In this document: piece by piece, positions 6,946-15,596 of the stretch | How positions within the stretch are numbered: position 1 is the stretch's first letter | Layout of the letters: each line of letters starts with the position of its first letter | Assembly: GCA_964394085.1 (NCBI GenBank) | Contig: CAYMWF010000094.1 | Location: 1 to 18,689, forward strand | Source: CAYMWF01 sp964394085 [NCBI: uncultured Gemmatimonadota bacterium] | GTDB taxonomy: Bacteria > GCA-2686955 > CAYMWF01 | DNA length: 18,689 bases | Direction: 5' to 3' | The notes under the pieces: model-generated | Databases searched by the model: none | What the model was told of the DNA's origin: nothing | What the model saw: the letters and a program-made list of their open reading frames with translations, nothing else | Program-made: the position numbers and the translations under genes

Positions 6946-8243
6946 CAGCCGTCCTCCCCTTCGCCGTGGCCGGAAGCGCCGGAATCATTGCCGCCTGCAG
7001 GTTCTGAATCGCCGACACATGGAGGTCCGGTATCGCCGGCGCTCAGAGGTCCGGATTCGGCGACGCGTGAAGCTTCGGATTCACCGCCCCGTGCGTCATA
7101 AACCAGCCGTCCGTTAATCAAAACCATCACCACCCGGGTTGAAATCTCGAAAGGATCCCCGTCGTAGATCACGATATCGGCGTCCTTCCCCGTCTCGATG
7201 GAGCCGATTCGGCCGGCGACGCCGCAAATCTCGGCGGCGTTGACGGTAACCATGCGCAGAACCCGCTCCCGGGGAACCCCGGTGCGCATGCACAAAGCCG
7301 CCGTCACGGGGAGAAGCTGGATCATCGATGCGGGATGATCGGTAGTCAGGGCTACCGTTATGCCGGCTTCGTCCAGCATTCTCACCAGGTCGAAGTCGCG
7401 GTTCGAAGTCTCGCGCTTCATCCCCGGTCCCAGCAGCGGGCCGGCCACCACCGGCACGCCCGCTTCTTTTATTTCGCCGGCCACCAGGTGCCCCTCGGAA
7501 CCGTGCTCCAGCACCATGTCGAACCCGAATTCCCGCCGGATGCGAAGCGCCGTGAGGATATCGTCGGCCCGGTGGGCGTGGGTCCTGGCCGGAATTTCGC
7601 CATCCAGGAGCCGCAGCAGGTTCTCCGCCTTCAGGTCGCGGAGACGCGGCGCGTCCTCTTTTTTCTGCTTCTCCCTGAAATTGAGCGCTTCGCAGAAGGC
7701 CTCGCGCAGGACCGCCGCCGCGCCCATTCTCGTGTAGGGCGACATTTTACGCGCCTGGTAATTGCGCTTCGGGTTCTCGCCGAAGGCCATCTTGATGCCG
7801 CAGCAGGCGCTCAGCGCCGCTTCTTCGACCGACCGGGCGGGGGCGGTTTTTATGACGAAAGCCTCTCCGCCGACCACGTTGCTGCTCCCGGGGGCCACCA
7901 TGGCCGCGGTGATTCCGCTCTCCATGGCGGTGCGGATAGCCCTGTCGGCCGGATTGTAGCCGTCGAGGGCGCGGACATGCGGTATCACCGGAGAAACCAC
8001 TTCGTTGGCGTCCCGGCTCTCCCATCCTTCTCCAAGGCCCGTCACCCCGAGATGGGTGTGGGCATCGATGAAACCGGGATAAATTTCAAGACCTCCGGCA
8101 TCTATCACCTCGGCTCCTTCCGGAACAGTGGCTCCGGATCCTACCGACGCGATCCTGCTCCCTTCGATCATGATCTCCCCGTTTTTTATCGACCCGGACG
8201 TCACGGGGTGGACAGTGCCACCCTTTATCGCAATCGAACTCAT
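6945..8243 (-). CDS. Amidohydrolase (imidazolonepropionase-like) with repetitive C-terminal tail
   Basis: The product is 432 residues of the metal-dependent amidohydrolase superfamily (PF01979/COG1228-like). It has an N-terminal beta-sandwich start (AIKGGTVHPVTSG), the metal motif GFIDAHTHLG (His62, His64), further ligands in THAHRADD (His222/His224) and LEHGSEGH (His247), and the catalytic Asp in LTTDHPAS (Asp302). Residues 343-385 close the sandwich (GRIGSIETGKDADIVIYDGD, INGRLVYDARGG). The enzyme core is complete; the substrate cannot be deduced, but hydrolysis of a cyclic amide or amidine bond is the family norm. Residues 387-432 are a glycine/acid-rich octapeptide repeat with no enzymatic role (listed separately). 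GAGGAG precedes the ATG at 8243. The gene is separated from hisS by 219 nt in which I find no clear promoter or terminator. It overlaps the exporter gene by one base. Confidence 0.88.
   Translation of the reverse strand: MSSIAIKGGTVHPVTSGSIKNGEIMIEGSRIASVGSGATVPEGAEVIDAGGLEIYPGFIDAHTHLGVTGLGEGWESRDANEVVSPVIPHVRALDGYNPADRAIRTAMESGITAAMVAPGSSNVVGGEAFVIKTAPARSVEEAALSACCGIKMAFGENPKRNYQARKMSPYTRMGAAAVLREAFCEALNFREKQKKEDAPRLRDLKAENLLRLLDGEIPARTHAHRADDILTALRIRREFGFDMVLEHGSEGHLVAGEIKEAGVPVVAGPLLGPGMKRETSNRDFDLVRMLDEAGITVALTTDHPASMIQLLPVTAALCMRTGVPRERVLRMVTVNAAEICGVAGRIGSIETGKDADIVIYDGDPFEISTRVVMVLINGRLVYDARGGESEASRVAESGPLSAGDTGPPCVGDSEPAGGNDSGASGHGEGEDG
6948..7085 (-). repeat. Degenerate 24-bp (octapeptide) repeat at the 3' end of the amidohydrolase gene
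   Basis: Codons 387-432 divide into successive eight-residue units: GESEASRV, AESGPLSA, GDTGPPCV, GDSEPAGG, NDSGASGH and a partial GEGEDG. The shared pattern is G/A-(D/E)-(S/T)-(G/E)-P, with free positions after it. The DNA shows the same 24-bp periodicity, as in a decayed minisatellite. The last unit also supplies the GGGGAGG Shine-Dalgarno sequence of the exporter gene. Confidence 0.7.
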
Positions 8244-8462
8244 TCGTTATTTCTCCTCGTGCGGGAAATGCCGATCTTCGGATACGCGGAAAACGCCGCT
8301 CTGCCACTGCACTCCACCCCCGGTAAATCGATCTGCCGGGGATGAGCGGGATCTTTTCTCGAACCGCCCGGGTATCGGGAACGGAACCTGGGAAACGGGC
8401 AGCGGGAACCGTTTTCTGAAACGCGATGTTGTACGGGATCGCGGGGTGAAGCGAAACTCGTC

Positions 8463-9803
8463 TTATCTTACAATTTCGCGGGCGAGTCTGACCGCGGCCT
8501 CCTCCATCGAAAGCCGGTCTTCTTCTCCCGTGGACATGTTTCTCAAGGTGCATGTGTTCCCGGCGACCTCTTCCGGACCCCGGATGAGGACATACGGCAC
8601 GCCGAGCCTGTTCGCATATTTCATCTGCTTGGCGAGCTTCGATTTGCCGGCGTACAGGTCGGTCGCGATTCCGCGGGATCTCAGGAACCCGGCTGTTTTC
8701 GCCGAATCGGCGCCCGAATCGGCGTCGAAGATCGTGACTAGCACCGCGGCCGCCGTTCTCTTCTGTTCCAGCAGGTCGAGCTCGGAGAGCCCGGCCAGCA
8801 GCCTGTCGATGCCGAAAGAGATGCCTACGGCGGGAGTCGGTCTTCCGGTGAATTCCCCGATCATCCCGTCGTACCTGCCGCCGCTCATGACGCTCCCGAG
8901 TTCCGGGAGATCGTCGAGGAAGGTTTCGAAAACGGTGCCCGTATAGTATCCGAGCCCCCTGACGATGGTCGGATCGACGCGGAATTCCGGAACACGTGTT
9001 CCGTCGGCGTTTCTGAAGAACCCGGCGACTTTCTTGAGCGTTTCCGTGCCGAGGCGCCCCTCCTCCGAGCCGGCAACCATGCCGGCGATGCGGTCGATCA
9101 CCTCTTCGGGCTCTCCCTCCACCGCCAGGTAGTCGCGGAGCAGGGGCCATGCCTTTTCTTCGATGATCGGAGTTTCGCCACCGGTCAGAATCTTTCTGAC
9201 TTCTTCAACGCCGATCTTGTGGATCTTGTCGAGAGTCCGCAGAAAAGCCGCCGATTCAGAGCTCCCGGGCGCGAGTCCGAGCCGGGAGCCCAGGCCGTTG
9301 ACAACCCTGCGGTCGTTCACCAGCACCCGGAACCTTCCGCCGAGACCGAGCTCCCTCAGAAGCTCCATGTCCACCAGGATACATTCGGCATCGGCGACAG
9401 GTTCGTCGCTGCCGACGATGTCCACGTCGCACTGGAGAAACTCCCTGTACCGGCCGCGCTGCGGTTTCTCGGCTCTCCATGCAGGGCCGATGTGGTACCG
9501 CTTGAACGGCATCGGCAACCCGGGGTTCATCGCAACCACCCGGGCGAGCGGCACCGTGAGATCGTAGCGGAGGCAGATATCCCGGCCGCCCTTGTCGATG
9601 AAGCGGTAGAGCTGGGTTTCGCCCTCGTCCCCGTAGTCACCCTTGAGCAGTAACTCGGCGAACTCGAGGGCGGGCGTGTCTATGGGCGAAAAACCGAACC
9701 GCTCGAAAACCCCGCGCACCGTATCGAGGATGGCGCTCCTCGCGAACATCTGTTCGGGAAGATAGTCCCTGAACCCTTTCAAAACAGCCGCTTTTTTACT
9801 CAT
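8463..9803 (-). CDS. hisS: Histidine--tRNA ligase
   Basis: The enzyme has 446 residues from the ATG at 9803. It charges tRNA-His in the cytoplasm as a class II aminoacyl-tRNA synthetase. It starts MSKKAAVLKGFRDYLPEQM, the normal beginning of HisRS, which rules out the longer frame to 9887. Motif 2 is at about 110-130 (RAEKPQRGRYREFLQCDVD). The histidine-specific segment VRGLGYYTGTVFE is at about 281-293. Motif 3 is GISFGIDRL at about 327-335. The last 95 or so residues form the anticodon-binding domain (VLVTIFDADSG ... YVLIRGPEEVAG). The usual QYxQCD-type substrate loop reads FLQCDVD, as in many bacterial HisRS. The first eight bases overlap the end of the upstream outer-membrane gene (ATGAGTAA), so translation is likely coupled. 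Length and motifs are normal. Confidence 0.97.
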   Translation of the reverse strand: MSKKAAVLKGFRDYLPEQMFARSAILDTVRGVFERFGFSPIDTPALEFAELLLKGDYGDEGETQLYRFIDKGGRDICLRYDLTVPLARVVAMNPGLPMPFKRYHIGPAWRAEKPQRGRYREFLQCDVDIVGSDEPVADAECILVDMELLRELGLGGRFRVLVNDRRVVNGLGSRLGLAPGSSESAAFLRTLDKIHKIGVEEVRKILTGGETPIIEEKAWPLLRDYLAVEGEPEEVIDRIAGMVAGSEEGRLGTETLKKVAGFFRNADGTRVPEFRVDPTIVRGLGYYTGTVFETFLDDLPELGSVMSGGRYDGMIGEFTGRPTPAVGISFGIDRLLAGLSELDLLEQKRTAAAVLVTIFDADSGADSAKTAGFLRSRGIATDLYAGKSKLAKQMKYANRLGVPYVLIRGPEEVAGNTCTLRNMSTGEEDRLSMEEAAVRLAREIVR

Positions 9804-12669
9804 GGCCACCGAATCCGCTCCAGAGGGAACCTTCAACCCCGAATGAAAACCTTGCCACCCATTCGTTATCGCCGCCGCCGTCGGCATACTCCGGGTAGTT
9901 TACGTAAAATGGAAGGTTGACCCATACTTTTGTGATTCCCCAGAACCTGAAGCCATGCAGAGACGCGGTCAACCCGAAATCGGTCAGTGTATTCCTCAAA
10001 TCCGGCTCTATGTCCTCGCCGAAACCGCGTCCGGCATCGTAAAACAGCCCCGCGCTCAGCCCCGGAATTCCCGACCGGGCCCGCATCAGGATCAGATCGA
10101 GATCGACGTTAAAGGCTGAAATTCCCTCCAGGCCGGATTCGAGCGATGTGTAAGCTCGAAGGTTTCCGCCTCCCGGTTCATGGTAATAGACGTTTTCCGG
10201 CAGGACCCCGGTGCTTCTGGCCCAGAACCGGCTGAGACGGGCGGCCGCGTCGGCGCCGCCCAGGCGGAATCCGTGCTGGAGAGGGACCTCCCCGGTCGAA
10301 GTTCCCAGGTAGCTCCTCAGGCGCAGTCTCAGCGGAGAAAATTCGGGCGATGTGGAAAGCCGGAAGCAGAAATCAAGCCTGCGGTAATCGTATGCCGAGG
10401 ATAGAAAGACCAGGCCGGACTTCAGCCCGAAACCCGCGCTTCCGATCAGAATGTCCGATTTCAGCCCGATTTCAGCCCCGGTGTCGAGAAAGATATCCTG
10501 CCTGTCGGACCAGGTGTCCTCTCCGTACCACGAACGGTTGTTGCCCTCCAGGTAACCGAGACCCATCCTGGTGGCCAGCCACCAGGCAGATTCCCGCCGC
10601 TTGCGGATTTCCATCCCGGCCATGGCCCTTCCCTCGAGCAGTCCGAAACGAAGAAAGAAATCGCCTTCACGGCCGAGGGCCGTAAGACCCCGGAACGGAA
10701 TCCTTTCCTCGGCCAGGTAATGGGTTCTGCGGCTGTCCAGCCCATGACCTATCCAGATCGAGGTCCGGTCAAAATCCTCCATGTATGACAGGTCGAGGTG
10801 AAGCCCCGGAAGAAGCCCGTCATAATGGTTCTCCCATAATGTAGGGAACACCCTGAAATAGAAAGAATCGCGGAGCGGCGCCCCGCCGCTGCCGGGCACC
10901 GCGAGGCGGAACCGGACGGGCATCGGATGGATATTATCCCGCCTGTCGGAGTCGAACAGGTTGTCCATGGGATCGAGTTTTACCCCGGACGGCCTGGCGG
11001 TGGACTTGAAAGTTTCGAAGTAAAGCCTTTCCCCGCCGCCGGTTACGCGGTGGCCGACACCGCCGTCGTCGAAACCGATCTCCAGCTCCACGGGAACGAT
11101 CATATCGCCCTTCCGCTCGATCGATACAGTCGTCTCATATCCTTCACCATCTTCGAGCTTTTCTACATCCACGGCATCGATCCCGTAATTCACCAGGTCG
11201 CGCGTGTCTACCCACTGTTCGAAAAAGCCCGTCAGATCCTCTCCTCCCGCGGCGGCTTCCATTTCTTCTTTGAGTGCACGTTGCGTCCCGTTTCCTTCAT
11301 GCTTTCTGAAATAGGATGCAAGACCCGTTCTGAAGGGTTCGTCACCGATCCTCCTGCGGAGGGATTCGAAGAAAATGATTGCCCGGCGATTCATCGATTG
11401 GGCGAAATCTTCGTCCCAGACGTCGACCGGTTCGGAGAGCATAACCCCCTCGTCCATCCTGGATTCAAGACTGAGTTCCGCGGCGAGGCGGCCCGAAACG
11501 GTTTTTTCGCCCAGTAGAAACGGTATGGGCGGAAGCGGAACCTTGGTCTCGTTCTCGTACTCGACGGCGAGATACCCGGCCAGGCCGGTATCGAGCCAGC
11601 CGTCGGAATATACGGTCGGAGCGGCGGTCCCGCGCGTATAGAACCGGGCGATACAGGATGGCCAGTCTTCAATCTCACCGGGAAGAATCGCCAGGTTGTA
11701 ATATACATCGCCCCTATCAGCGCCGGTTCCGGCCACCAGTGTCACCCTCTCGAAGCCCGGCGCGCCCAGCCGGCCGGTCAGCCATGTGAGTATGCCGGCG
11801 ATTTCTTTCCTGGCGTTCTCAGCTTGCAGGCGGCTCCAGCCGTGCGGGAAAATCAGTTCGAGCCGGGTACTTCCAACCAGTGCCGCGATCGACTCGAAAC
11901 GGGAAGCGTCGAAGGCGAACCATCCGTATTCAGCGGCGTCGAAAGCCCTGAAACGCTTTTTTTCTCCTGCAGCGGAGGGGCTCTTTTCACCCGACGCCAC
12001 AATATCCCAGCCTTCGGGCAGCGTGAATGCGCAGTTGAAATCGGACGGCCACCCGGTCTGCCGAAGGTCACCCAGCCTCTCCGACGCGGCCCATACGCCA
12101 TCCATGAACCTTGCCGGCAAGGGGCACCATGCGCCGGATACGGCGAACGTGCCTGTCCTGCCTGCGTTGCCGTCGAACCGGCGGAGTTTCGTCTCGAAGT
12201 CGAGACCGGCCTCCACCGACCCGCCGGGCGCGATTGGACGCTGAAGCTGGATCGCCGTCAAGGTCGAATCGGCGAAGGAGCCGGTGGACCATGCGGTCGC
12301 TTCAACCGCTGCGCCGTTGACGGAAACGTTCGTGATTCCGGTTCGTGAAGCATACTTTTCAGGGAACAGGAGCGGGAGGAGCCGGAAGATGTACTCGTCT
12401 TCCTGTTCGACGGCGTATTTCGTGCCCTGGTGCTTGAACGCGTTGGCTTCCGTGATAAACAGGATCTCCCCGATCGTATCGGGCGTGCTGTTGGAAAATT
12501 CGAGTGAGAAAGTGCCGGATACCATCCCGGAGCCGGGGTCGAAAACCGCGTCGATTGTCGTGACGTGTCCGGCCGCACCGGGAGCCGCCCCCGCTGAAAA
12601 GGCGGACAGCACCACCAGAACCAATGCCGCTGAAACCATGTTTATGTCGATTGTTTTCCGTTGCTTCAT
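9796..12669 (-). CDS. Predicted inactive M1-peptidase-like domain fused to an Omp85-like outer-membrane barrel
   Basis: The protein has 957 residues. A signal peptide (about 1-34, ending around AGAAPGAAG) precedes a gluzincin/M1 aminopeptidase-like region (about 35-545): a beta-sandwich start (TTIDAVFDPGSGMVSGTFSL), then the segment WLDTGLAGYLAVEY (358-371), which matches the 'WLNEGFAxY' helix of M1 enzymes. The zinc ligand Glu there is Thr361, and the region expected to carry HExxH reads SCIAR (338-342), so the zinc site is gone. From about 583 onward, alternating aromatic strands form a barrel with Omp85-family marks: GGGNLRAY (about 836; compare VRGY) and GLFYDAGRGFGE (about 875). It should sit in the outer membrane with a periplasmic or surface-exposed pseudo-enzyme domain. 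AAGGA precedes the ATG, 15 nt after metG; its end overlaps hisS. The function is unknown. Confidence 0.8.
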   Translation of the reverse strand: MKQRKTIDINMVSAALVLVVLSAFSAGAAPGAAGHVTTIDAVFDPGSGMVSGTFSLEFSNSTPDTIGEILFITEANAFKHQGTKYAVEQEDEYIFRLLPLLFPEKYASRTGITNVSVNGAAVEATAWSTGSFADSTLTAIQLQRPIAPGGSVEAGLDFETKLRRFDGNAGRTGTFAVSGAWCPLPARFMDGVWAASERLGDLRQTGWPSDFNCAFTLPEGWDIVASGEKSPSAAGEKKRFRAFDAAEYGWFAFDASRFESIAALVGSTRLELIFPHGWSRLQAENARKEIAGILTWLTGRLGAPGFERVTLVAGTGADRGDVYYNLAILPGEIEDWPSCIARFYTRGTAAPTVYSDGWLDTGLAGYLAVEYENETKVPLPPIPFLLGEKTVSGRLAAELSLESRMDEGVMLSEPVDVWDEDFAQSMNRRAIIFFESLRRRIGDEPFRTGLASYFRKHEGNGTQRALKEEMEAAAGGEDLTGFFEQWVDTRDLVNYGIDAVDVEKLEDGEGYETTVSIERKGDMIVPVELEIGFDDGGVGHRVTGGGERLYFETFKSTARPSGVKLDPMDNLFDSDRRDNIHPMPVRFRLAVPGSGGAPLRDSFYFRVFPTLWENHYDGLLPGLHLDLSYMEDFDRTSIWIGHGLDSRRTHYLAEERIPFRGLTALGREGDFFLRFGLLEGRAMAGMEIRKRRESAWWLATRMGLGYLEGNNRSWYGEDTWSDRQDIFLDTGAEIGLKSDILIGSAGFGLKSGLVFLSSAYDYRRLDFCFRLSTSPEFSPLRLRLRSYLGTSTGEVPLQHGFRLGGADAAARLSRFWARSTGVLPENVYYHEPGGGNLRAYTSLESGLEGISAFNVDLDLILMRARSGIPGLSAGLFYDAGRGFGEDIEPDLRNTLTDFGLTASLHGFRFWGITKVWVNLPFYVNYPEYADGGGDNEWVARFSFGVEGSLWSGFGGHE

Positions 12670-12684
12670 GCTTTCCTTGTTTCT

Positions 12685-14688
12685 TCAGCTTACACTCGCT
12701 CCCGTGGAAATATCTCCTTCCACGGTCACCAGGCCGATCGAGTCGCCGTCCACCGCTGCGAGCAGCATGCCCCGGGACTCCACTCCGCGGATTTTCGCCG
12801 GAGCCAGGTTGGTCAGCACCACGATCTTCTTCCCGACCAGATCTTCGGGACCGTACTTGGAGGCGATACCGGCGACGATTTGACGGGTTTCGCCGCCGAT
12901 GTCGACTTCCAGTTTAAGCAGTCTATCGGCTTTCTCCACTTTTTCGGCCGTCTTGACGATCGCGACCCGGAGATCAAGCTTCGTAAAATCATTGAATGTT
13001 ATGGTCTCCATCTCTTCCACTTCCTTTTTCTCAACCTTCTTCTCTTTTTTCTTTCCCTGTCCCCGGCCGGCGGCGGAATCGTTCCCGCTCCGAGGCGGGC
13101 CGGGAGTTTTTTCGCCTTCTCCGGTTTCGGGAATGTAACGCGGGAAAAGCTGTTCCGGTTCCCCCGTGCGAATGCCCGCCACGCGGGTTCCCTCTGTTCC
13201 GAGTCCCGACAATCCCTCGGAGAGCAGCGCCTCTTCACCCTCACCCAGGCCCAGCTGCCTCCACATCCTCGCAGCGCTGCCCGGCATGAACGGATAAAGG
13301 GCGAGGGAGATATCCTTGAGGGCGGCGGCTATATTGAACAGCACCGTCGAAAGGCGCTTCTCTTTCTCTTCCTTCCTGAGCTTCCAGGGAGCGGTTTCCT
13401 CCACGTACTTGTTGGTGCGCCTGACCAGGGACCAGATCGATTCGAGCGCTATGTGAAAATCGGCGTCGTCCTCCGCGCGGATACTCAGAGCTTTCTCCAT
13501 GTCCGGGCGGAGCCTGTTCCGGAGAGTCTCGAGCTCGCCGTCGACCGTGTCCGGCCCGCCTTCGGGGGAAGGTATCTCCCCGTCCCTGTACCTTCCGACG
13601 AGACTCACCAGCCTGTTCAGGAGGTTGCCCAGCTCATCGGCGAGTTCGCTGTTATAGCGGCGGAAGAAACGCTCGACGGTGATGTCCGAATCCCTGCCGA
13701 AGCTGCCTTCTTTCATGAGATGGTACCGCAGCGGATCCGGACCGACCCTGTTGACCAGGTCGACAGGGTCGATTTTTACTCCGGTGGTCTTGCTCATCTT
13801 TTTCCCGCCGGACTGGACGAAACCGTGAGCCAGGATCGTCCGGGGCAGCGGAAGCCCCGCGGCCATCAGCATGGCGGGCCAGATGACGCAGTGGAACCGC
13901 ATGATATCTTTTCCGATGACGTGGACATCGGCGGGCCAGTAATCGCTGAACCGGGGTGATTCGTCATCCGCGTAACCGAGGACCGAAATGTAGTTGATGA
14001 GTGCGTCGAACCAGACATAAACCACCTGGCTCCTGTCTATCGGCAGCGACACGCCCCAGTTCTTCATCTGCCTGGACACAGAGATATCCCTGACATCGCC
14101 TTCAAGGAAGCTGACCACCTCGTTGCGGCGGTAGTCGGGGACGATGAACTCCGGGTGATCCCGGATATGCTCGAGAAGTCTCTCCCGGTATTCGGAGAGC
14201 TTGAAAAAATAATTGTCTTCGGAAAGCCATTCGGGTTTGATGCCGTGAACGGGGCACATGCCTCCGTCGAGCTCCTTCTCCTGAAGATACGCCTCGCACG
14301 AAACGCAATACCAGCCTTCATAACGCGACTTGTAGATATGCTCGCCGTCGTGCAGCACCCGGAACAGCTTCTCGACCGCCCTTCCGTGACGCTCTTCGGT
14401 GGTTCGTATGAAGTCGTCGTAGGAGATGTCGAGCAGGCGCCAGGTATCTTCGTAGTTCCTGGCCATCCGCCTGCAGAAGTCGTGCGGATCGAGCCCCTCC
14501 TCCCGGGCCGCTTTCTCAACGTTCTGCGAGTGTTCGTCGTTTCCCATGACGAACAGAACGTCACACCCGGCGAGCCTGTTGAACCGCGCGAGCACGTCGG
14601 CTCCGATCTTTTCATATGCGTGGCCGATGTGAGGTGTGTCGTTAACGTAATCGATAGCCGTCGTTATGTAGAATTTCTCCCTGTTCAT
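12685..14688 (-). CDS. metG: Methionine--tRNA ligase with C-terminal tRNA-binding domain
   Basis: The enzyme has 667 residues from the ATG at 14688, which follows GGGGGGAG in the 14-nt gap after the upstream gene; a GTG at 14706 is less likely. It is a class I synthetase: the HIGH motif is in DTPHIGHAYEKIGADVLARF (18-37), and the KMSKS loop is KKMSKTTG (296-303). A zinc knuckle is formed by Cys128, Cys131, Cys145 and His148 (CVSCEAY ... CPVHG), a CxxC/CxxH variant seen in Thermus-type MetRS. A Lys/Glu-rich linker (about 541-559) leads to a complete EMAPII/Trbp111-like tRNA-binding domain (about 560-667, FNDFTKLDLRVAIVKTAEKV ... PAKIRGVESRGMLLAA). The domain order matches dimeric bacterial MetRS. 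It supplies Met-tRNA for initiation and elongation and is cotranscribed with envelope genes. Confidence 0.97.
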   Translation of the reverse strand: MNREKFYITTAIDYVNDTPHIGHAYEKIGADVLARFNRLAGCDVLFVMGNDEHSQNVEKAAREEGLDPHDFCRRMARNYEDTWRLLDISYDDFIRTTEERHGRAVEKLFRVLHDGEHIYKSRYEGWYCVSCEAYLQEKELDGGMCPVHGIKPEWLSEDNYFFKLSEYRERLLEHIRDHPEFIVPDYRRNEVVSFLEGDVRDISVSRQMKNWGVSLPIDRSQVVYVWFDALINYISVLGYADDESPRFSDYWPADVHVIGKDIMRFHCVIWPAMLMAAGLPLPRTILAHGFVQSGGKKMSKTTGVKIDPVDLVNRVGPDPLRYHLMKEGSFGRDSDITVERFFRRYNSELADELGNLLNRLVSLVGRYRDGEIPSPEGGPDTVDGELETLRNRLRPDMEKALSIRAEDDADFHIALESIWSLVRRTNKYVEETAPWKLRKEEKEKRLSTVLFNIAAALKDISLALYPFMPGSAARMWRQLGLGEGEEALLSEGLSGLGTEGTRVAGIRTGEPEQLFPRYIPETGEGEKTPGPPRSGNDSAAGRGQGKKKEKKVEKKEVEEMETITFNDFTKLDLRVAIVKTAEKVEKADRLLKLEVDIGGETRQIVAGIASKYGPEDLVGKKIVVLTNLAPAKIRGVESRGMLLAAVDGDSIGLVTVEGDISTGASVS

Positions 14689-14702
14689 CCGCTCCCCCCG
14701 GT

Positions 14703-15596
14703 TCACTCGCCGGATTCGATCCGAACCCCTGGAAATATGTACCAGTAAACGTAAAGAAGTGTTTTAGCATACTCTTCGAAAACAGCAATCATCATCTTTT
14801 CATTACCCCACCAGTCATCCGGCTTGAACCAGCTCGGTTCGGTGGCGCTGTATCTCAGGTCTATCCCGCTTCCCGTGAACACCCGGTCGAAAATCATCTT
14901 CACTCTGCGGGTATGGAACGGTTCGGAGACGATAATCGCCGATTCGACGTTCTCCCGTTCGAACAGCTTCCTCGTGAGGACGGCTTCCTCGAAGGTGGAC
15001 GTGCCGCGGGAATCTGAAATGATGACGCCGGGAGGAACCTTGTACCTCTCCGTCATCTCGCGCACCGCGAGCTCCGCCCAGGTCGCCGAGATTCCCGGGA
15101 GGTGGACCGGATCGCCGAGAACCAGGAGCGAAGCCGCCTTGCCATCGAAGTAAAGCCTGGCCGAGTAAGCCACCCGTTCGGCCGAACCGCCGCCGCAGAC
15201 GCAGATGAAATCCGCCGGTTGGGTGATGTCGTCCCTTACGACGAGATATTCGCCCATCCACCCGAGAATCATGGGAGACAGCGTCGAAAAGATAAACGAT
15301 AATACCGCTATTGCGATAAAGATGTTCCTCACCCAGATGGAGAGGCGAGGTTCTTCCTTCTTCGCGGCGGGTTTCTCCGGAGCCTTCGTGGTTCCTTCCC
15401 CTCCGGGGCGCAACTTTTTACCGCGGCGCTTCTGCTGCATCTGTTCCCATTCGCTCTCCCACTCCTTTTTCAAGGATGAGTAGGATTTTTCCGAAGACCG
15501 GCCCTCCGGCCCGCCTTCCTGCTGTTTCTCCGGCTCAAGTCCGAAAAATGAAAAGAGCGATTCGGAATCACCCTTCGTGGATTTGAATCGATTCAT
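14703..15596 (-). CDS. YdcF/DUF218 family membrane protein
   Basis: The product is 297 residues. The first 85 or so are hydrophilic, charged and probably disordered or coiled (EKSYSSLKKEWESEWEQMQQ). One transmembrane helix follows (about 88-112, IWVRNIFIAIAVLSFIFSTL), then a DUF218 domain: FICVCGGGSAERV near its start, SARLYFDGKAASLLVLG, the ISDSRGTSTFEEAV segment, and the IIVSEPFHTRRVKMIFDRVF segment, all typical of the SanA/YdcF/ElyC fold. That family is tied to envelope integrity or polymer metabolism; biochemical activity is uncertain. The topology suggests a cytoplasmic N-terminus and a periplasmic domain. The ATG overlaps the HAD stop (ATGA, four bases) and has GGAG eight bases upstream. 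The long charged N-terminal extension is unusual for the family. Confidence 0.87.
   Translation of the reverse strand: MNRFKSTKGDSESLFSFFGLEPEKQQEGGPEGRSSEKSYSSLKKEWESEWEQMQQKRRGKKLRPGGEGTTKAPEKPAAKKEEPRLSIWVRNIFIAIAVLSFIFSTLSPMILGWMGEYLVVRDDITQPADFICVCGGGSAERVAYSARLYFDGKAASLLVLGDPVHLPGISATWAELAVREMTERYKVPPGVIISDSRGTSTFEEAVLTRKLFERENVESAIIVSEPFHTRRVKMIFDRVFTGSGIDLRYSATEPSWFKPDDWWGNEKMMIAVFEEYAKTLLYVYWYIFPGVRIESGE

Noticed and set aside
7335-8345. + strand open frame of 336 codons opposite the amidohydrolase
   Set aside because: Composition is typical of an antisense frame in GC-rich DNA; the metal motifs are on the - strand.
8244-8462. Promoter or terminator between hisS and the amidohydrolase gene
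   Set aside because: I found only direct GGGAAC/GGAACC-like repeats; no stem with a T-run and no acceptable -35/-10 pair.
9804-9887. Longer N-terminus for hisS starting at 9887
   Set aside because: The extra 28 residues overlap the end of the outer-membrane gene and are absent from normal HisRS, which begins at MSKKAAVLKGF.
12661-13959. Long + strand open frame of 432 codons opposite metG
   Set aside because: metG on the - strand has all its motifs; the opposite frame has no recognisable fold and is an antisense shadow.
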